A stretch of 64,000 nucleotides of DNA from NCBI GenBank assembly GCA_905116865.2, contig CAJHNH020004968.1, forward strand, positions 124,001 to 188,000, written 5' to 3'. Positions 23,018 through 34,298 of the stretch are shown here, piece after piece (the stretch's first letter is position 1; each line of letters opens with the position of its first letter). The notes under the pieces were generated by a model. That model was not told the DNA's origin and did not search any database. It worked only from the letters and a program-made list of their open reading frames with translations. The stretch comes from Candidula unifasciata. Lineage: Eukaryota > Mollusca > Gastropoda > Stylommatophora > Geomitridae. The translations under genes were made by a program, and so were the position numbers.

Positions 23018-23727
23018 TCACGATGGAAGTATGCTGCTCTACAGTGGTGTCCCTATTAAGGAGAGAGTCAAGAGAGGTGTTGGCTGTGTTGTGGCCAGGA
23101 ATCAAGTAAATTACATCAAGGGATGGAAATTCATCTTGGAGCCAATTATTGTGTTAGATCTGAAAGAAGAAGATAAAATTGTCAATATTGTCATTGTGTA
23201 CGGGTCAAATGAAGATGAGCGAGTAGATGTCAAAGAAGAACTGCTTTGAACTGCTCTAAAGGACCATAGATGACAGTCATGATGAAATTATCCTCCTAGG
23301 AGATCTGAATGCCGGAGAAGGAAATGATCACTCTAGATGGGGTGGAGTGATCGGGAGATATGGTGAAGATGTTTTGAATGATAATGGCAAGCGACTTCTC
23401 AGATTCTGCAGGGAACAGAACCTTGTCATTACAAACACAAAATTTTCCCACAAACGTATTCATGCATACACAAGATTTGAACCTTCAAAGAATGAGAAAT
23501 TCATCATTGACTATACCATAGTAAGGAAAAGTTTGTGAGAGTTGCCAGAGTCATGAGGGGACAGGGAATTAGACCTAGGGTGTGCTGGGAAGGCAACATC
23601 CGACAGTCCTCAACTGAAAGAGGACTGGTATGGAACAAAGCCAGAGAGAAAACTGTTGATAGAGACGTCTGGCGATCTCTCTGGCAAACCTCCATACCCC
23701 AGGGTAGAAGAGGAGCAAGTAAGTAAG
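23018..23727 (+). mobile_element. Internally deleted LINE: endonuclease part joined to the 3' end
   Basis: The insertion is flanked by a perfect 13-base duplication TACTCACATGTAG (23005-23017 and 23728-23740) and ends in a GTAA repeat tail. Its first part reads VPIKERVKRGVGCVVARNQ, IVIVYGSNEDERVDVKEEL, then IGRYGEDVLNDNGKRLLRFC and FSHKRIHAYTRF, which is the apurinic-type endonuclease domain. After VRKSL, near 23540, it jumps to the C-terminal region (RVCWEGNIRQSS, WNKAREKTVDRDVWRSLW). The reverse transcriptase is missing completely, so it must have been mobilised in trans or deleted after insertion. The tail matches the LINE end at 33950-34055. Confidence 0.85.
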
Positions 23728-24579
23728 TACTCACATGTAGAATGTATAATCATAACTGCTAGGTGAGGTACAAGACTGAGGATGACATTCACACAGCAGA
23801 ATGTCATGACCTCCAATACTGCATTCTTTTTGTGTTCACATTCATTTCACCTCATTGGATTTGCTATAAATTTACACCACATGAGGAAAAGCGAACATGT
23901 TGCAGTTTGTATTGTAACCGATTAAACTTAGCAGAATGTTAAACATCAAAATTATTTTTGCTTCAGACAGTGCTTTGCTAATGCAGTTTCCACATTTAGA
24001 CAGTAATCTACAGTTTTGCTGCCTGAGTTTAGTCCCTTGAGCTGTGTTTTTCCTGTGGATTGCATTTTATTTGTACAGCGGTTGTGTCGTGGTATTAAAT
24101 ATGGCCGGTAGCTGGTTTATGTGTGAGCTGGTGAATTACTTCATGTAATAATTCTGTGTGTATGTAGCCAGCTTATTGGGCCCCACTACTTCTGTCAACA
24201 ATAAACTGCATTTCTCGTGGCGACTGTGGATTTTGGGGCCTCGAACAAATGAAAATATGCATTTACTGGTGCAAATATTTCTGGATTGTTCCGGAACTAA
24301 TCAGTTTTTCAAATGGGACATTGAGGGAAATTGTAGTTAATTTTCACTGGCACAGTATGGAGTGACACGATTGTAGTGAAGTTGAAACCTCAACTAAGAC
24401 ATATATTTTCTTCAGATTTAAGCAATTGTTGGCATGGTCACTGAACATTGTCAGTGAATCTATATTGCTTCTCTTGTATTTTCTTTTACATATATATATG
24501 TGTATGTTTGTACATATATTTACATACGCACACAAATATATAAATTATAGGTCCCTTTTTCAAGCCTGTAATCGTTTTG

Positions 24580-24817
24580 GGGAGTATGAGGGCTAGACCT
24601 ATATTTTATAGACCAATCAGCACTTGGCGGGTGATGTGGTCAGTATCGTGCCTGCTGCCTTTATTCCATAGGACTGCACCCGGTACACACTCAAGGCTGA
24701 GTCGACCTGAGAGTCAAAGTAATTTTTGACCCAAAAAATCTGGCTCCATGAGGTCCTCAACTCACAACCTTTTGATTCACAGGCGGGCCTCTATCCGCAA
24801 ACACCACAGCGACTCCT
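24580..24817 (-). repeat. tRNA-derived SINE (family S1), paralogous copy
   Basis: This is the counterpart of 724-948, with the head at 24817 read on the minus strand. Its box B-like stretch is slightly decayed (GGTTGTGAGTTGAGGACC). Being at the same duplicated position, it is not an independent insertion. Confidence 0.55.
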
Positions 24818-25150
24818 ATATATAAATAAATATTCTAGGTCATGACATAACGAGGTAGGTGGCTAGTTCACTTCCTCATTATTTTTATGAGATAACGATC
24901 ATGCTGTTAAAGTTGAATAATTAAGGGTTTCTGAAATTAAATGTGTTGAGCTGAAAGATGCAGATATTGCAGCCTAGCTGTAAACCACATTAGGTGTGAA
25001 CCACCCTTTTTAGGGTGAATGATTTGGCTGAGAGGTGAGTGTCCTACATAATCAGCAGCATATAAACATGTTTATATTTAAATATTTGATGCTTTTAGTA
25101 ATAAGATGACATTTGTCACCACTTAATTCTTTTTTTTGTTTTGTTTCAAG

Positions 25151-25375
25151 GGCGTCTTCTGCAGTTATGACTTATCTGGAAAAATGGACAGACTTCAACA
25201 TTCTGTTGAAAGCCTACTGGCTTATATATGTGATTCAATGCACACATTAAGTTATAGATTTGACAGACTAGAAAATGTGTGTAAAAGGGCAACTCCTGAA
25301 GCTTTTCTTACTACCATGGAGGGAACCACAAAAGAGCATGAGGAAGCAGACAGCACAATCTTTGATGCTTTGGAG
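25151..25375 (+). CDS. C-type exon G2 (intact)
   Basis: There are 75 codons in phase 0-0, with acceptor TTTCAAG and donor GAG|gtagat. The protein starts GVFCSYDLSGKMDRLQHS. From FDRLENVCKRATPEAF to EADSTIF it is identical to G1. Nine codon differences from G1 before the last few residues change the amino acid and two do not, with the changes concentrated in the first 34 codons. The exon ends in FDALE where G1 has FGYTFE. It is open and correctly bordered, and the family is unknown. Confidence 0.6.
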
Positions 25376-25689
25376 GTAGATAATACTAAAATTTCTTTAT
25401 ATCCTTGCCTCAGTGTGTCTGTCACATAATTTGCTGCACATTTACACCATCTGATGAAAAGCTAGTATGTTAACATGTGTTAATTGCACTTTGAGAAACC
25501 AATAATTGCTTTGGTTTTCTACTGCAGATAAAAAAAAAACACAGAGAAAGTAGCTAAAGAGTGATGTTAAAAAGATGGGAAGAGCTGCATGCAACAGCGA
25601 AGGATAGAACAACTTTGCGTGAGTTGAAGAAAGGCACCACATAAAGTCATGAAATGTCTTTTTGAGGAAAAACTCACAATTTCTCTTCC

Positions 25690-26000
25690 ATCCCATTCGC
25701 AGAAATAGTGCAGAATAGAGTGAATTAAATGCTGCCTTAAAATATTGAGCTTTGGGAGAGAACTAAACAAGTTCCACTAGACCAAAAGACTAAGAAAAGA
25801 TGCTGGTTTTGGATAGGCCACACGTTGGAGAAAACCTGAGAACTAGAATATCTTTGCACTGGAACCCACAGGGGTATAGGGATAAAGGTAAACCATAAAA
25901 CACTTGGAGAAAATAGTCTAAGTATGATGGGAGGAAAATGGCCAGCATTGATGCCAAACGCAATAAAAAGACTGAGCTATTGCTGAGCTACAGAAACACA
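25690..26000 (+). mobile_element. LINE C-terminal relic
   Basis: Broken frames give WIGHTLEK-like and HWNPQGYRDKGKP-like pieces (25810-25890), matching the GH and W-x-PQG-x-R segments near the end of LINE ORF2. It is heavily decayed. It lies between exons G2 and P2 and is absent from the equivalent place in copy 1, which has a different LINE relic at 2360. Confidence 0.5.
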
Positions 26001-26123
26001 TCATTATGAATGCCATTATTTAGCAGCATCAAGTATTTTAATTAAATCTTTGATGCATACAGCAAATAACATGATTTTTGCCTCTAATAACTTGTTGCCT
26101 CTTTTTTTTTTCTCTCTCGCCAG

Positions 26124-26332
26124 GATGTCCTACCAAATCATGATTTATTTAACAGATTGCAACATACTGTTGACATCCTAGAAGCTTATATTAGTGAATT
26201 TGTAAAGAGCATGGTTTCTAGAGCAAGAAATTTACGTATAAGAGTACGTCCCTATGTTGTTCTTGCTGTGGAGCAAATCAAAACAAGAGCACAAGAATGC
26301 AAGCAGCTAAGATATTCAGTAGTTCTATAAAG
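26124..26332 (+). pseudogene. C-type exon P2 (frame-shifted copy)
   Basis: The acceptor is CGCCAG and the donor is AAG|gtagct. From the acceptor the frame reads DVLPNHDLFNRLQHTVDIL, then FVKSMVSRARNLRIRVRP and AVEQIKTRAQ. It then loses frame at the same place as P1, with the tail MQAAKIFSSSIK in another frame. The length 209 is not divisible by three, and a three-codon deletion relative to P1 lies after HDLF. Confidence 0.5.
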
Positions 26333-26364
26333 GTAGCTAATTATTTATTTTCTTTATATTATTA

Positions 26365-26680
26365 TCTCTGTATCAGTTGTATAGGTATATTATATCAAAT
26401 CTTGTTTATGTCTTTGCTGTGTATCAGCTGTATAGGGATATCATCAAATCTTGTTTGTGTCTTTGCTGTGTATCAGTTGTATAGGGATATCATATCAAAT
26501 CTTGTTTACATCTTTGCTGTGTATCAGTTGTATAGGGATATTATATCAAATCTTGTTTATGTCTTTGCTGTGTATCATTTGTATAGGGATATCATCACAT
26601 TTTGTTTGTGTCTTTGCTGTGTATCAGTTGTATAGGGATATCATATCAAATCTTGTTTATGTCTTTTCTGTGGGTCAGGC
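26365..26680 (+). repeat. 49-bp minisatellite, about 6 copies
   Basis: This is the same unit as 3728-4390 (TATCAGTTGTATAGGGATAT), some units with an extra ATAT step making them 52 bases. It lies in the same position after a P exon. Confidence 0.85.
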
Positions 26681-26841
26681 TGAAGGTAAAATTATTGTAT
26701 TGCCAAAACTGATGTGTGAGGACACACGGCTAAAGATAAATTTTACACACTAGTCTGACATGACCTGCAAAATTGCATTGTTTTAAGTTCAAGAACGCTT
26801 CACCTGGTATAATTTACTTCATGTTTACACCAGCTACGAAA

Positions 26842-26905
26842 AGCCAGCATGTGAGGGCACACCTTATTGTAGATGAACAAGGAAAATGACGGCGTGTGGA
26901 TCTGG
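26842..26905 (+). other. Single copy of the 45-bp exon-like segment (F)
   Basis: One copy of the segment triplicated at 4556-4690, ending TTATTGTAG|ATGAACAAGGAAAATGA. If the AG at 26871-26872 is an acceptor, a short frame MNKENDGVWIW follows and ends soon at TAA. It may be a small or terminal exon, and support is weak. Confidence 0.3.
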
Positions 26906-28023
26906 TTATGCATGCTTTAAATATTCTTTTAGTAATTTTTTTTAATTTTTAATTTTAACCTATTTGTTTGCATAGGTTTTTTTTTTTATTTCAACTGCTG
27001 AGTGTTTTCATTTCTGTGAGGAGGATAAGTATCTTGTCTTACTCCCTAAATAATTAGGTATTTTTGATACCATTAGAAACTATTAGTTCTTGTAACTGTT
27101 TTAGACTGAGAATTTCCCCCCTATGCCTTGTAAACTTGTGCAGACAGCTGTGCGCGTATGTTATGTACATGTGAGAAAATAGGGTATTCCTTACTCTTTT
27201 TACGTCCAAGTGAGGTAAATGCCAGACTGGACGCTACATCTCGGGGGAGGGGGGGAGGCATTTTTGGGAATCACAAGGGTTATATGGGTTGAGGGATTTA
27301 GATGTAGGACTGCTTCTAGCTCATACAGTCATTTTACATTTGAGGAAATTAATATACTATGTATCTACACTACGCATGGTGAACTGGATAATATTTAGCG
27401 TTCTCGAGCAAGGATTGCAAATTTTGGAGGTGTATTTTGCTTTCTTAGCATTTTGAAACGAAGAGCAGGCCAACATTTAAAACAAAAACAAAACAAAAAA
27501 ATCTTTGAAAAGGGGTTGATTGTGGCAAATACATATCTCTGTGTGCTTGATGGCACTGTGGAGTTCAGCAGTGGGATCAGATTCTGACTGTGGTACTTAT
27601 GGGAAGCAATTAGGAAACATTTGTGCGCACTGGGTTGTCATTTAGCAAACTCAAAAGACTAGATAATGCTTCCACTATTCCATTTATTGGGAGCGTACTA
27701 TTTTATTTAGTAAAAAAGCTGCACCATTCATACCCTGGTGATCTGCTCAAGTAAAATGTGGACCCTATTTCTTTCCACGCTTTCTCTCATATTCTCATCT
27801 CCCCCACATTAAATCACTTATCTGCTTGTACATATTTTCTACTTTATGCAGTATAAACATATACAAAATTATTTATTTTAATTTCTCTCATAGGATCAGA
27901 ACAGTTCTGCAGGTTTCAGTGTGTAGATGATACTGCTACACAGATCAGAAAACAATGTCTGACAATAAATTATCATTCTTACTTAACATGTCATGTTGAT
28001 TAAATTAGGTGTTTTGTCTAGAA

Positions 28024-28210
28024 CAGTGTTTTTCAAACTTTTCTTAGTCGCGGCGCCTTTTTTTCAATTAAAATTTGTCTACAGCGCCCTGACCTCAGTA
28101 AAAGTATGGCCGTTCGTATGTAAGACATTAAAAAAAATTAAACTTGTGTATCTTCGAATATTTTGCGGCGCCTTTCCCGGGCACTGCAGCGCACAGTTTG
28201 GGAATCACTG
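28024..28210 (+). mobile_element. hAT-type MITE (187 bp)
   Basis: The ends are CAGTGTTTTTCAAACTT and, inverted, CAGTGATTCCCAAACTG. Flanks GTCTAGAA and ATCTAGAA match at seven of eight bases, fitting an 8-bp hAT target duplication. The paralogous position in copy 1 (about 6325) is uninterrupted, so insertion followed the segmental duplication. It has no coding capacity. Confidence 0.88.
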
Positions 28211-28399
28211 ATCTAGAATAAAATAAAGACTTGTGTGTTGTTGCTTGTTTTTACATAGTTTACCTGCTTCTTAAAACCTTTGTCCTCTAGTACTCTCCTT
28301 AGGGTTTATCATTCCACTTTTTATTTGAAGCAGCATCATTGAGAAGAACAACTGATGGTCAAAGGAGGGGAGAGGGGGGGGGGGGTGTTTGCTGGTTTT

Positions 28400-29465
28400 T
28401 ATCATTCTATGTGAATGACCAATGACTTTCTTCTTGCTCTAGCATCAGATGTTGGCAGTAGCACATCTCAGTAACAGATATTACCACACTGTAAGGTACT
28501 TTAAAGCATTTCAGCAACAACTTGTCAATGTATTTGGCACATAGGTTGTTCATACAACTACGCTGTAGCATCTCTTCTCACTCAAGGCTCAGTAACATAC
28601 CAACAATTGACTTAATTATCACTGAATACACCTATATTCTATATGAAGCCTTTAATGGGAAAATGCAGCCATACCAACTACCACCACATGTAAACAGATC
28701 TGACATAAGAGCCCAAATAACTTTTTTCAAAACTCAGAGGATTTCAGACCCCCCAAAAAAAATCATACGCAACTTTTGCTGCTAGAGTAGCCCAGACCAG
28801 ATCAGTTTACCAGTAACTACATGTTCGGATCTGGTCAGTGTGAGTTGAGAAGAAAAGTAAAAGTACTTAGAAGACAAGAAATTGTTGCTGATTATTGAAA
28901 GACGTGTTGGCAAATGACCAGCTGGGCTTTAAAGATTTACCGTGATTGCTTTGACAAGAAAACGAAGATATCAACTTTGTCCTTTAAACCAGCTAACTAG
29001 ACCGACAGACAGATGACAAAGCGCTGATATTTAAAAAAAAGCAATAACTTTACCGTGCAAAAGAATTAAACAAGTATATTTTAATGAATTATTTTAACAA
29101 ATCAACATGCAACAAGAGTTTCAGCCTTTTATCATAAAGGATATTCATGCTAAGCACTCCCGTTTTAGTACTACATGTGATGTTTAAAGTCCCAGACGGG
29201 ACTCAATGTGTAGCATGACTGATGTTGAACGCAGAAGAAGAAGATGTTTAAAGAACTGAACATGTGAAAGACTTCTAACATGTTTAGTGTAAAAGCAACT
29301 GGTAATTTTTATCATAATACTACACATTCAAACCAGCAGCTATCATCATCTGCACTGCTTTAGTGACCCGATGCTTGGTAAATTAAGGGAAATAATGTAA
29401 TGATATTTTTAGACTTGCCCTTAACTGCATAGTTACTTCTCTCTTTGTACCGAGCGAACTGAATG
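28400..29465 (+). other. Unassigned stretch
   Basis: No recognisable coding or repeat structure is seen. An open frame at 28522-28785 has no known motif and no paralog in the window. Confidence 0.4.
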
Positions 29466-29469
29466 GCTG

Positions 29470-30330
29470 CTACTATGGGAAATAAGAACTCACATCATCA
29501 TCGCGAGTCTCACCTTGTCGACTTGAAAGGGAGCACCAGATTAGCCTGTTTACAATAAGAGCCACATCGGTCAGACAAGGCGGATCTACAAACCACTTTC
29601 TCATAGTGGTGTTAATTTTTTCTCCATGGCCTGCCATGCTGACCTCGTAAAGGTGGAGCGGCCAGAGAAACTTAGGGGTCATAATAAACTGGAGACACCA
29701 TACCTTAAACTTTCCGATTTACCTGCGTCGCTCGAACGCGACTAGACCTGTAGCCAGTGACTCATATGCGCCGGAATTTTGCTCTATAAGATAACTTGGG
29801 ATCGTAAACGCGCCCAAGGCTCTTCATTGGTTTCTTAAGAACCGTGGGGATCCTATTGCCACCGTAAAACTGATTGCCGCCACCTTACTTTTCAGGATTG
29901 ACAAACTCCTCGACTTCTGCGGCTTTAACTGCATTCGACAATTCGCTATCCAACCTTTTCAGAACCGTGTAGGCGTCTCCCTCACTGCCCGTTATTAACA
30001 AAGGCGAATGGACGTCGCCTAGTGCGGCAAAGCCTTGCATACAACGTCTAGTTTGGAAATGGAGACAGTCCCTGCTGGCTTGAGAATTAGCTGTACAAAC
30101 ATGCCTTAATTGTAACTGACTCACAGAGCTTTTTGAGTTGGTCCAAGAACTGGCATTATAGTACTCGGGGCATTCCCTTAAGCACTTCGTCCTCATCTTC
30201 AGCTGCAAGTGAAGAGTTCCAAATCCGATGATACCAGTAACCGTATGATTATATATCCGTCTCATCCTTCCCCCTGAGTGTTGAGCGTCAGCCAGATTCG
30301 GTGGTAACTCCTCGCGGAAAAAAAACCGCA
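29470..30330 (-). mobile_element. LINE relic, late reverse transcriptase region
   Basis: On the minus strand an open stretch 29682-29473 reads FLWPLHLYEVSM, then INTTMRKWFVDPPCLTDVAL and LIWCSLSSRQ, a segment known from the thumb/connection region of LINE ORF2 (FLWPL-x-LYE-V and RKWLG-x-PP-x-L). Text nearer the 5' end (30265-29885), including LKRLDSELSNAVKAAEV, is open but less certain. The copy has several stops and no catalytic palm. Confidence 0.55.
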
Positions 30331-30779
30331 GCCGGGGTAGGTTAAAATAAAAACAATGCGTCCCACTTTGGGACCAGGCTAGTATTAACGAACGAATGGT
30401 ATTGACGATTGTTATACTACATATCGTTGATTTTCTTGTTGTGTGTTGCTACTTTGTCTCACGATCTCGCTGCATTAGAAATCTCGCTCTCGTGTTGTTG
30501 TTTCTCTTGTGTTATGATCTATCTCGTTGTGTTAGTTGTCCTTATTGTGTTATGGGTTATCTCTCTTGTGTTAGAAGTTGCCCCACTTGTAATATGGAGC
30601 GGCTGTCCTTTCTTCCACAGTCTTTGTTTTGTTTCTCTGGCAACAACTGTAGCTAAAAGATAAAAACACAGAGACTGCCAGGTGAGGACCAACAATGATT
30701 GCTATTTAGTTCGTAGGGGTTCCCTTGTAAACATTTCACGCGTCTTTCCGGTGAATTCCTTCTCACAGCCCTAGTAAGA

Positions 30780-31290
30780 GCACCAAACCATATGATTTGT
30801 TGCAAGATCTATTAATTAAAGATAAAGTGCTGTCAAGTGTCACAAACAGTAGGATGACCTTCTTGATAGAGCAGAAACAATCAACAGTTAAGGAGATAGA
30901 GAATTTTGGTGCCGTATACTGGAATACGCATCAAAACATGTCCAGTTTCAACAGAAGTGTAGATGTGAATTACGGAGCAGCGGTGGAACCAGTATACATA
31001 AACTACACTCACGAGAAGAAACGAGAGAACAAGAGTTTCAGACCTCTGAGAGATAGAGGTCCAATAGTGAATGTCCATATTGTAAGAAGAAAAATGGTCA
31101 ACGACAGTGGTGTGATCGGAACCCACAGTTTGGAGATAACTTTCGTAAAAGAGAGAAAGGAATGCAGGAAAAGAATACAGTTAAATACCCACATGAGTGT
31201 CAGCTATGCGACTCGATTGATTATGCTATTAGATGATGAGAGAATAACCCATGACAGATTAATGGCAGCATAAAAGACTAAAACACATAG
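30780..31290 (+). pseudogene. Gypsy-type gag relic, SCAN-like region
   Basis: The open frame 30797-31273 begins MLQDLLIKDKVLSSV, TFLIEQKQSTVKEIENFGAV and YWNTHQNMSSFN, which resembles the helical SCAN-like part of Gypsy gag proteins. Near 31070 another frame reads CPYCKKKNGQRQWCD, the counterpart of the zinc-binding-like motif at 16018. Compared with the relic at 15503, the N-terminal Glu-Arg part is missing. Frame changes show that it is dead. Confidence 0.6.
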
Positions 31291-32155
31291 GGGGAAATGT
31301 AAAGGTATAAATAATGGGGAAACCAGGGTCAGTGCTAAGAACGGCGAGCACATTTTTCTCTATCGTTAGAAAGTCTTTATTAGATGAGAAAGACTACACA
31401 GGGAAAATAATAGAGTACGAATTAAATCGCATGATATTTGTGGCGAAAATAGCAAGTGTGAATTTTGAGACTCCATTTTTTGTAGTAGAATAAATGCTCT
31501 TGCATGTAGGAAACCACCAGCAAATTTGACCCTTGCAGAGAGAGAGAGAGAGAGAGAGAGCCCAAATGGTTGCTCCATGAAAGATAAAGATAAATGAAAA
31601 CAGTCTCATTATTTGTCAGTACTGTTGGCACAGATCCAAACCAAAAGTAAAGAGAAAGGGTGAAAGTTCATAAGGATGTCAGTTAGACACCAAGCAGTGA
31701 GAGAGAGAGAGAGAGAGAGAGAGTGATGTGAGTAAAAGAGTATCTATGAAAAATATTTTACCTTTTAACACATCAGCTCAAACAAACCTGACAGAGAAAT
31801 TCGACACAAACAAGTGAAATTTCTCCAGATAATGTTTATTATAAGAAGAAGTTTCCCCATTCCTTTCAAAGCCAACTGACATGTTGTGTGGCGAGGAATT
31901 AACTACAACCTGTACTCTGGTAGATGTTACAGATAGTCTCTTTTGTTTAAAAAAAAAAAGACTCACCTTTAGACAAACAAATTTTTGTAACTAAGATTAC
32001 CCCACAAATTTCATAAACACTATCATCGAGACAGAAAACTGAATTTATAATTTGTGTAATGTATTTCAGGATGTTCTAAGTTATTGCACAAATATTTACC
32101 TACATATATGGGTAATAATCAATAAACCAGTCAAAATAAAACATGCTATTTTATT
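31291..32155 (+). other. Non-coding stretch with two (GA)n tracts
   Basis: GA microsatellites lie at 31537-31560 and 31698-31722, about 160 bases apart. No pol-type motifs follow the gag relic, and no other feature can be supported. Confidence 0.45.
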
Positions 32156-32494
32156 TTGGTTATTGCAATGAATACTGTTGGCATGTGCATGTTTATTAAT
32201 AAGCCCCACAGATTATCTGCGGGTCAAGGAACCCAATGTTTTGGATTTACTGAAAAACTCACAAAAACATCTTTTGAGGATCTTCCCAAAATTTTGAATG
32301 TTAAAAGTCCCACTGCCAAGAAGGAGATCCGAAGCCTAAGCGATCTCGTCCATAATTACTATAACAAGTTCACCCCAAACTTTAATTTTAAACTGTTAAA
32401 AAGGGGGTCTTTCAATACAGACGAGTGGAACCGAGAACTAAAAATCACCAAAATCAAGACGCTTCTCCAGTTTCCCTATTTTAAATTTACCTAA
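32156..32494 (+). CDS. Unrecognised open frame, 112 codons
   Basis: The frame starts at about 32156, and an ATG at 32168 gives MNTVGMCMFINKPHRLSAGQ. It continues CFGFTEKLTKTSFEDLPKIL and SLSDLVHNYYNKFTPNF, ending at TAA. The composition looks protein-like (mixed polar, few low-complexity runs). I do not recognise the family. It sits 140 bases upstream of a hAT C-terminal fragment and may be a decayed mobile-element gene. Confidence 0.3.
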   Translation: MVIAMNTVGMCMFINKPHRLSAGQGTQCFGFTEKLTKTSFEDLPKILNVKSPTAKKEIRSLSDLVHNYYNKFTPNFNFKLLKRGSFNTDEWNRELKITKIKTLLQFPYFKFT

Positions 32495-32634
32495 CGTCAT
32501 TTAATACTTCAAAACGTCAAAATAAACTTGGTTGACTAGACAAACAAAACAGAAACTGAAGCGTTTTGGAGTGAGGTGAGACAATTTAAAGATACCTCAT
32601 GAAACAGTTCATTCTGTAACCTCTTGAATGTGCC

Positions 32635-32955
32635 ATGTCTGTCATGATACTACCCCATTCAAATGCTGACGTAGTTAGAGAATTCAGTGCTATGAATTAT
32701 ATTAAATCTAAGCTAAGAAACTGGATTAAATTTGACCTCTTAAATGCTATCTTGACAATAACATCTGGCCTGATGACAGCAAATAAAAGCTGTTCCACTT
32801 ATCAGCTCCCTGATTGTGTATTGAAAGAAATTGGAATAGCTAAAGCATACCAGATTCATTTTGGATCTGAAGCTACAACTTCATCATCGAAGCTAAGCTT
32901 ATCCTGTGGATCTTGTGAGACAGACATCAGTGAAGATGAGGACATGATTCACTAG
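32635..32955 (+). pseudogene. hAT transposase C-terminal (dimerisation) fragment
   Basis: The open frame of 106 codons contains ILPHSNADVVREFSAMN, KSKLRNWIKFDLLNAIL and SCSTYQLPDCVLKEIG. This is the order seen in the C-terminal dimerisation domain of some hAT transposases (LPHSNAD-x-ER-x-FS-x-MN, then KLRN-x-x-x-x-x-x-LN-x-IL). The catalytic core upstream is absent. Its last codons and about 300 bases of 3' flank recur at 51241-51960, so it belongs to a dispersed family. Confidence 0.7.
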
Positions 32956-33410
32956 GGAAAGTTATATCAACAGCTATGTAATTTGTGACTGTTTCATATG
33001 GATGTTTTTGCTAGATGTTTCCCCGCGCAAATCTAGATATGTTTGGACCCGTTTCTAGATGTTTTCTAATATAGAAAAGTGGCAACACTGAAGAAAAGTG
33101 GCAACACTAATCTAGTTTCAGCACTATTCGCAGTGGCAGCGCTTGGACATAAAGAAAGGTGACATACAATTTTATAACCATTTTTTTCTTTTTCTTTGTA
33201 GCCATTTGTATTAAAATAATATATAGTGTTTGGTGGTGCCCCATATTCTGTATAATGCGGTCGAACGAGGTTTCTGCCATTTGTACCTGCTTGATTTGTA
33301 TCCTTGAAGTGTGACCTGCAGTACTCTTTTAACAATAGCGATATACACGTTTGGTTAGACGGCCTTTACAATCCCGACTTCCGGCATGCGCTGCGCGCTG
33401 GAATATTTCC

Positions 33411-33525
33411 CTGGCCAGGTCTGCCAATGATGGGGTTTTACCCCCAGGTCTGGGTTTTTATTTGACACCTTGGGTTCATATTTTGGAATCCTTGGTTTAA
33501 AATAAAATATATCCTTATAATATAA
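33411..33525 (+). mobile_element. Truncated hAT MITE (family of 51477-51730)
   Basis: The sequence from CTGCCAATGATGGGGTTTTA through CTGGGTTTTTATTTGACACC matches the left half of the complete MITE at 51477. The right half is missing and the R270 repeat begins directly afterwards. Confidence 0.7.
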
Positions 33526-33527
33526 AA

Positions 33528-33729
33528 GGTCCCTGTGTGGGTTCCAGGGCTTTGTTCTAGGGGGAAAACAAGAATAGACCCACTGCCTACCCAAAAGCAT
33601 GTCGTAAGAGTCGACTAATTGGGTGCTTCCTTCTAAGTCGGAGTGCATCTGCCTGAGAGGCAAAAAACCAGCAGTCTGCATACAAATGAGTCAGATCTGT
33701 AAAACGGATGTACACGTAACACTCATGAT
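33528..33729 (-). repeat. Dispersed repeat R270, copy 2
   Basis: A minus-strand copy of the repeat described at 18728. Its end abuts the plus-strand LINE fragment that begins at about 33730, leaving no spacer. Confidence 0.7.
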
Positions 33730-34055
33730 CAAAGTGACAAGAAGGGACAAAGTCAGCAGTCAGACAATACGTCAAGATCTTGATACACAGTACTTACAAA
33801 CCCCTGTGGATCAGCCACAGTTAAGATGGTTTGGACATGTATGCAGAAACGGAGAAAATCGGCCACCATGGAAGGCTAAGAACCAGGGAACCAGACCCCA
33901 AGAGCGAACCAGGGTCCGCTGGGAGGACAACATCTGACAGTCCCTGACTGACAGAGGACTGGAATGGAACAAAGCTAGAAAGAAAACTGCTGATAGAGAT
34001 GTCTGGCAAACATCTAAACCCAAAGGTAGAAGAGGAGCGACTAAGTAAGTAAGTA
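33730..34055 (+). mobile_element. LINE 3' end with GTAA-type tail
   Basis: Pieces such as VTRRDKVSSQTIRQDLD, QLRWFGHVCRNGEN, RTRVRWEDNI and WNKARKKTADRDVWQT are the C-terminal region of a LINE ORF2, followed by RGATK and a short GTAA repeat tail. The same end is found in the deleted LINE at 23018-23727. Confidence 0.75.
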
Positions 34056-34298
34056 AGTAGTATGTATTCAAAGACGGCAAATATCGTACATGTTGATACA
34101 TTTCAATGCTGGGTGATTACTGTGTTAAAATTTTTTTCGGCCGCCTCTTATATAATGTTAAAAGGGGAGGGAGTGACAGAAAATTTGTCACACCACAACG
34201 ATTTTGTCTTGCTACTCCGCTTGATAAAAGACCTGCTTGATGATGCCATTTATTAAAGATTTTCAGCGACGTTTAGGAATAAAGTGTTTATGTTTTAG

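Larger units (their letters stand above)
23906..28385 (+). repeat. Direct segmental duplication, copy 2
   Basis: This is the paralog of 1-6470, with exons G2 and P2 corresponding to G1 and P1. Similarity extends through introns, the minus-strand SINE, the 49-bp minisatellite and the flank after 27880. It carries a hAT MITE (28024-28210) absent from copy 1, and it lacks copy 1's LINE near 2360 and the fold-back element at 5609. Confidence 0.85.
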
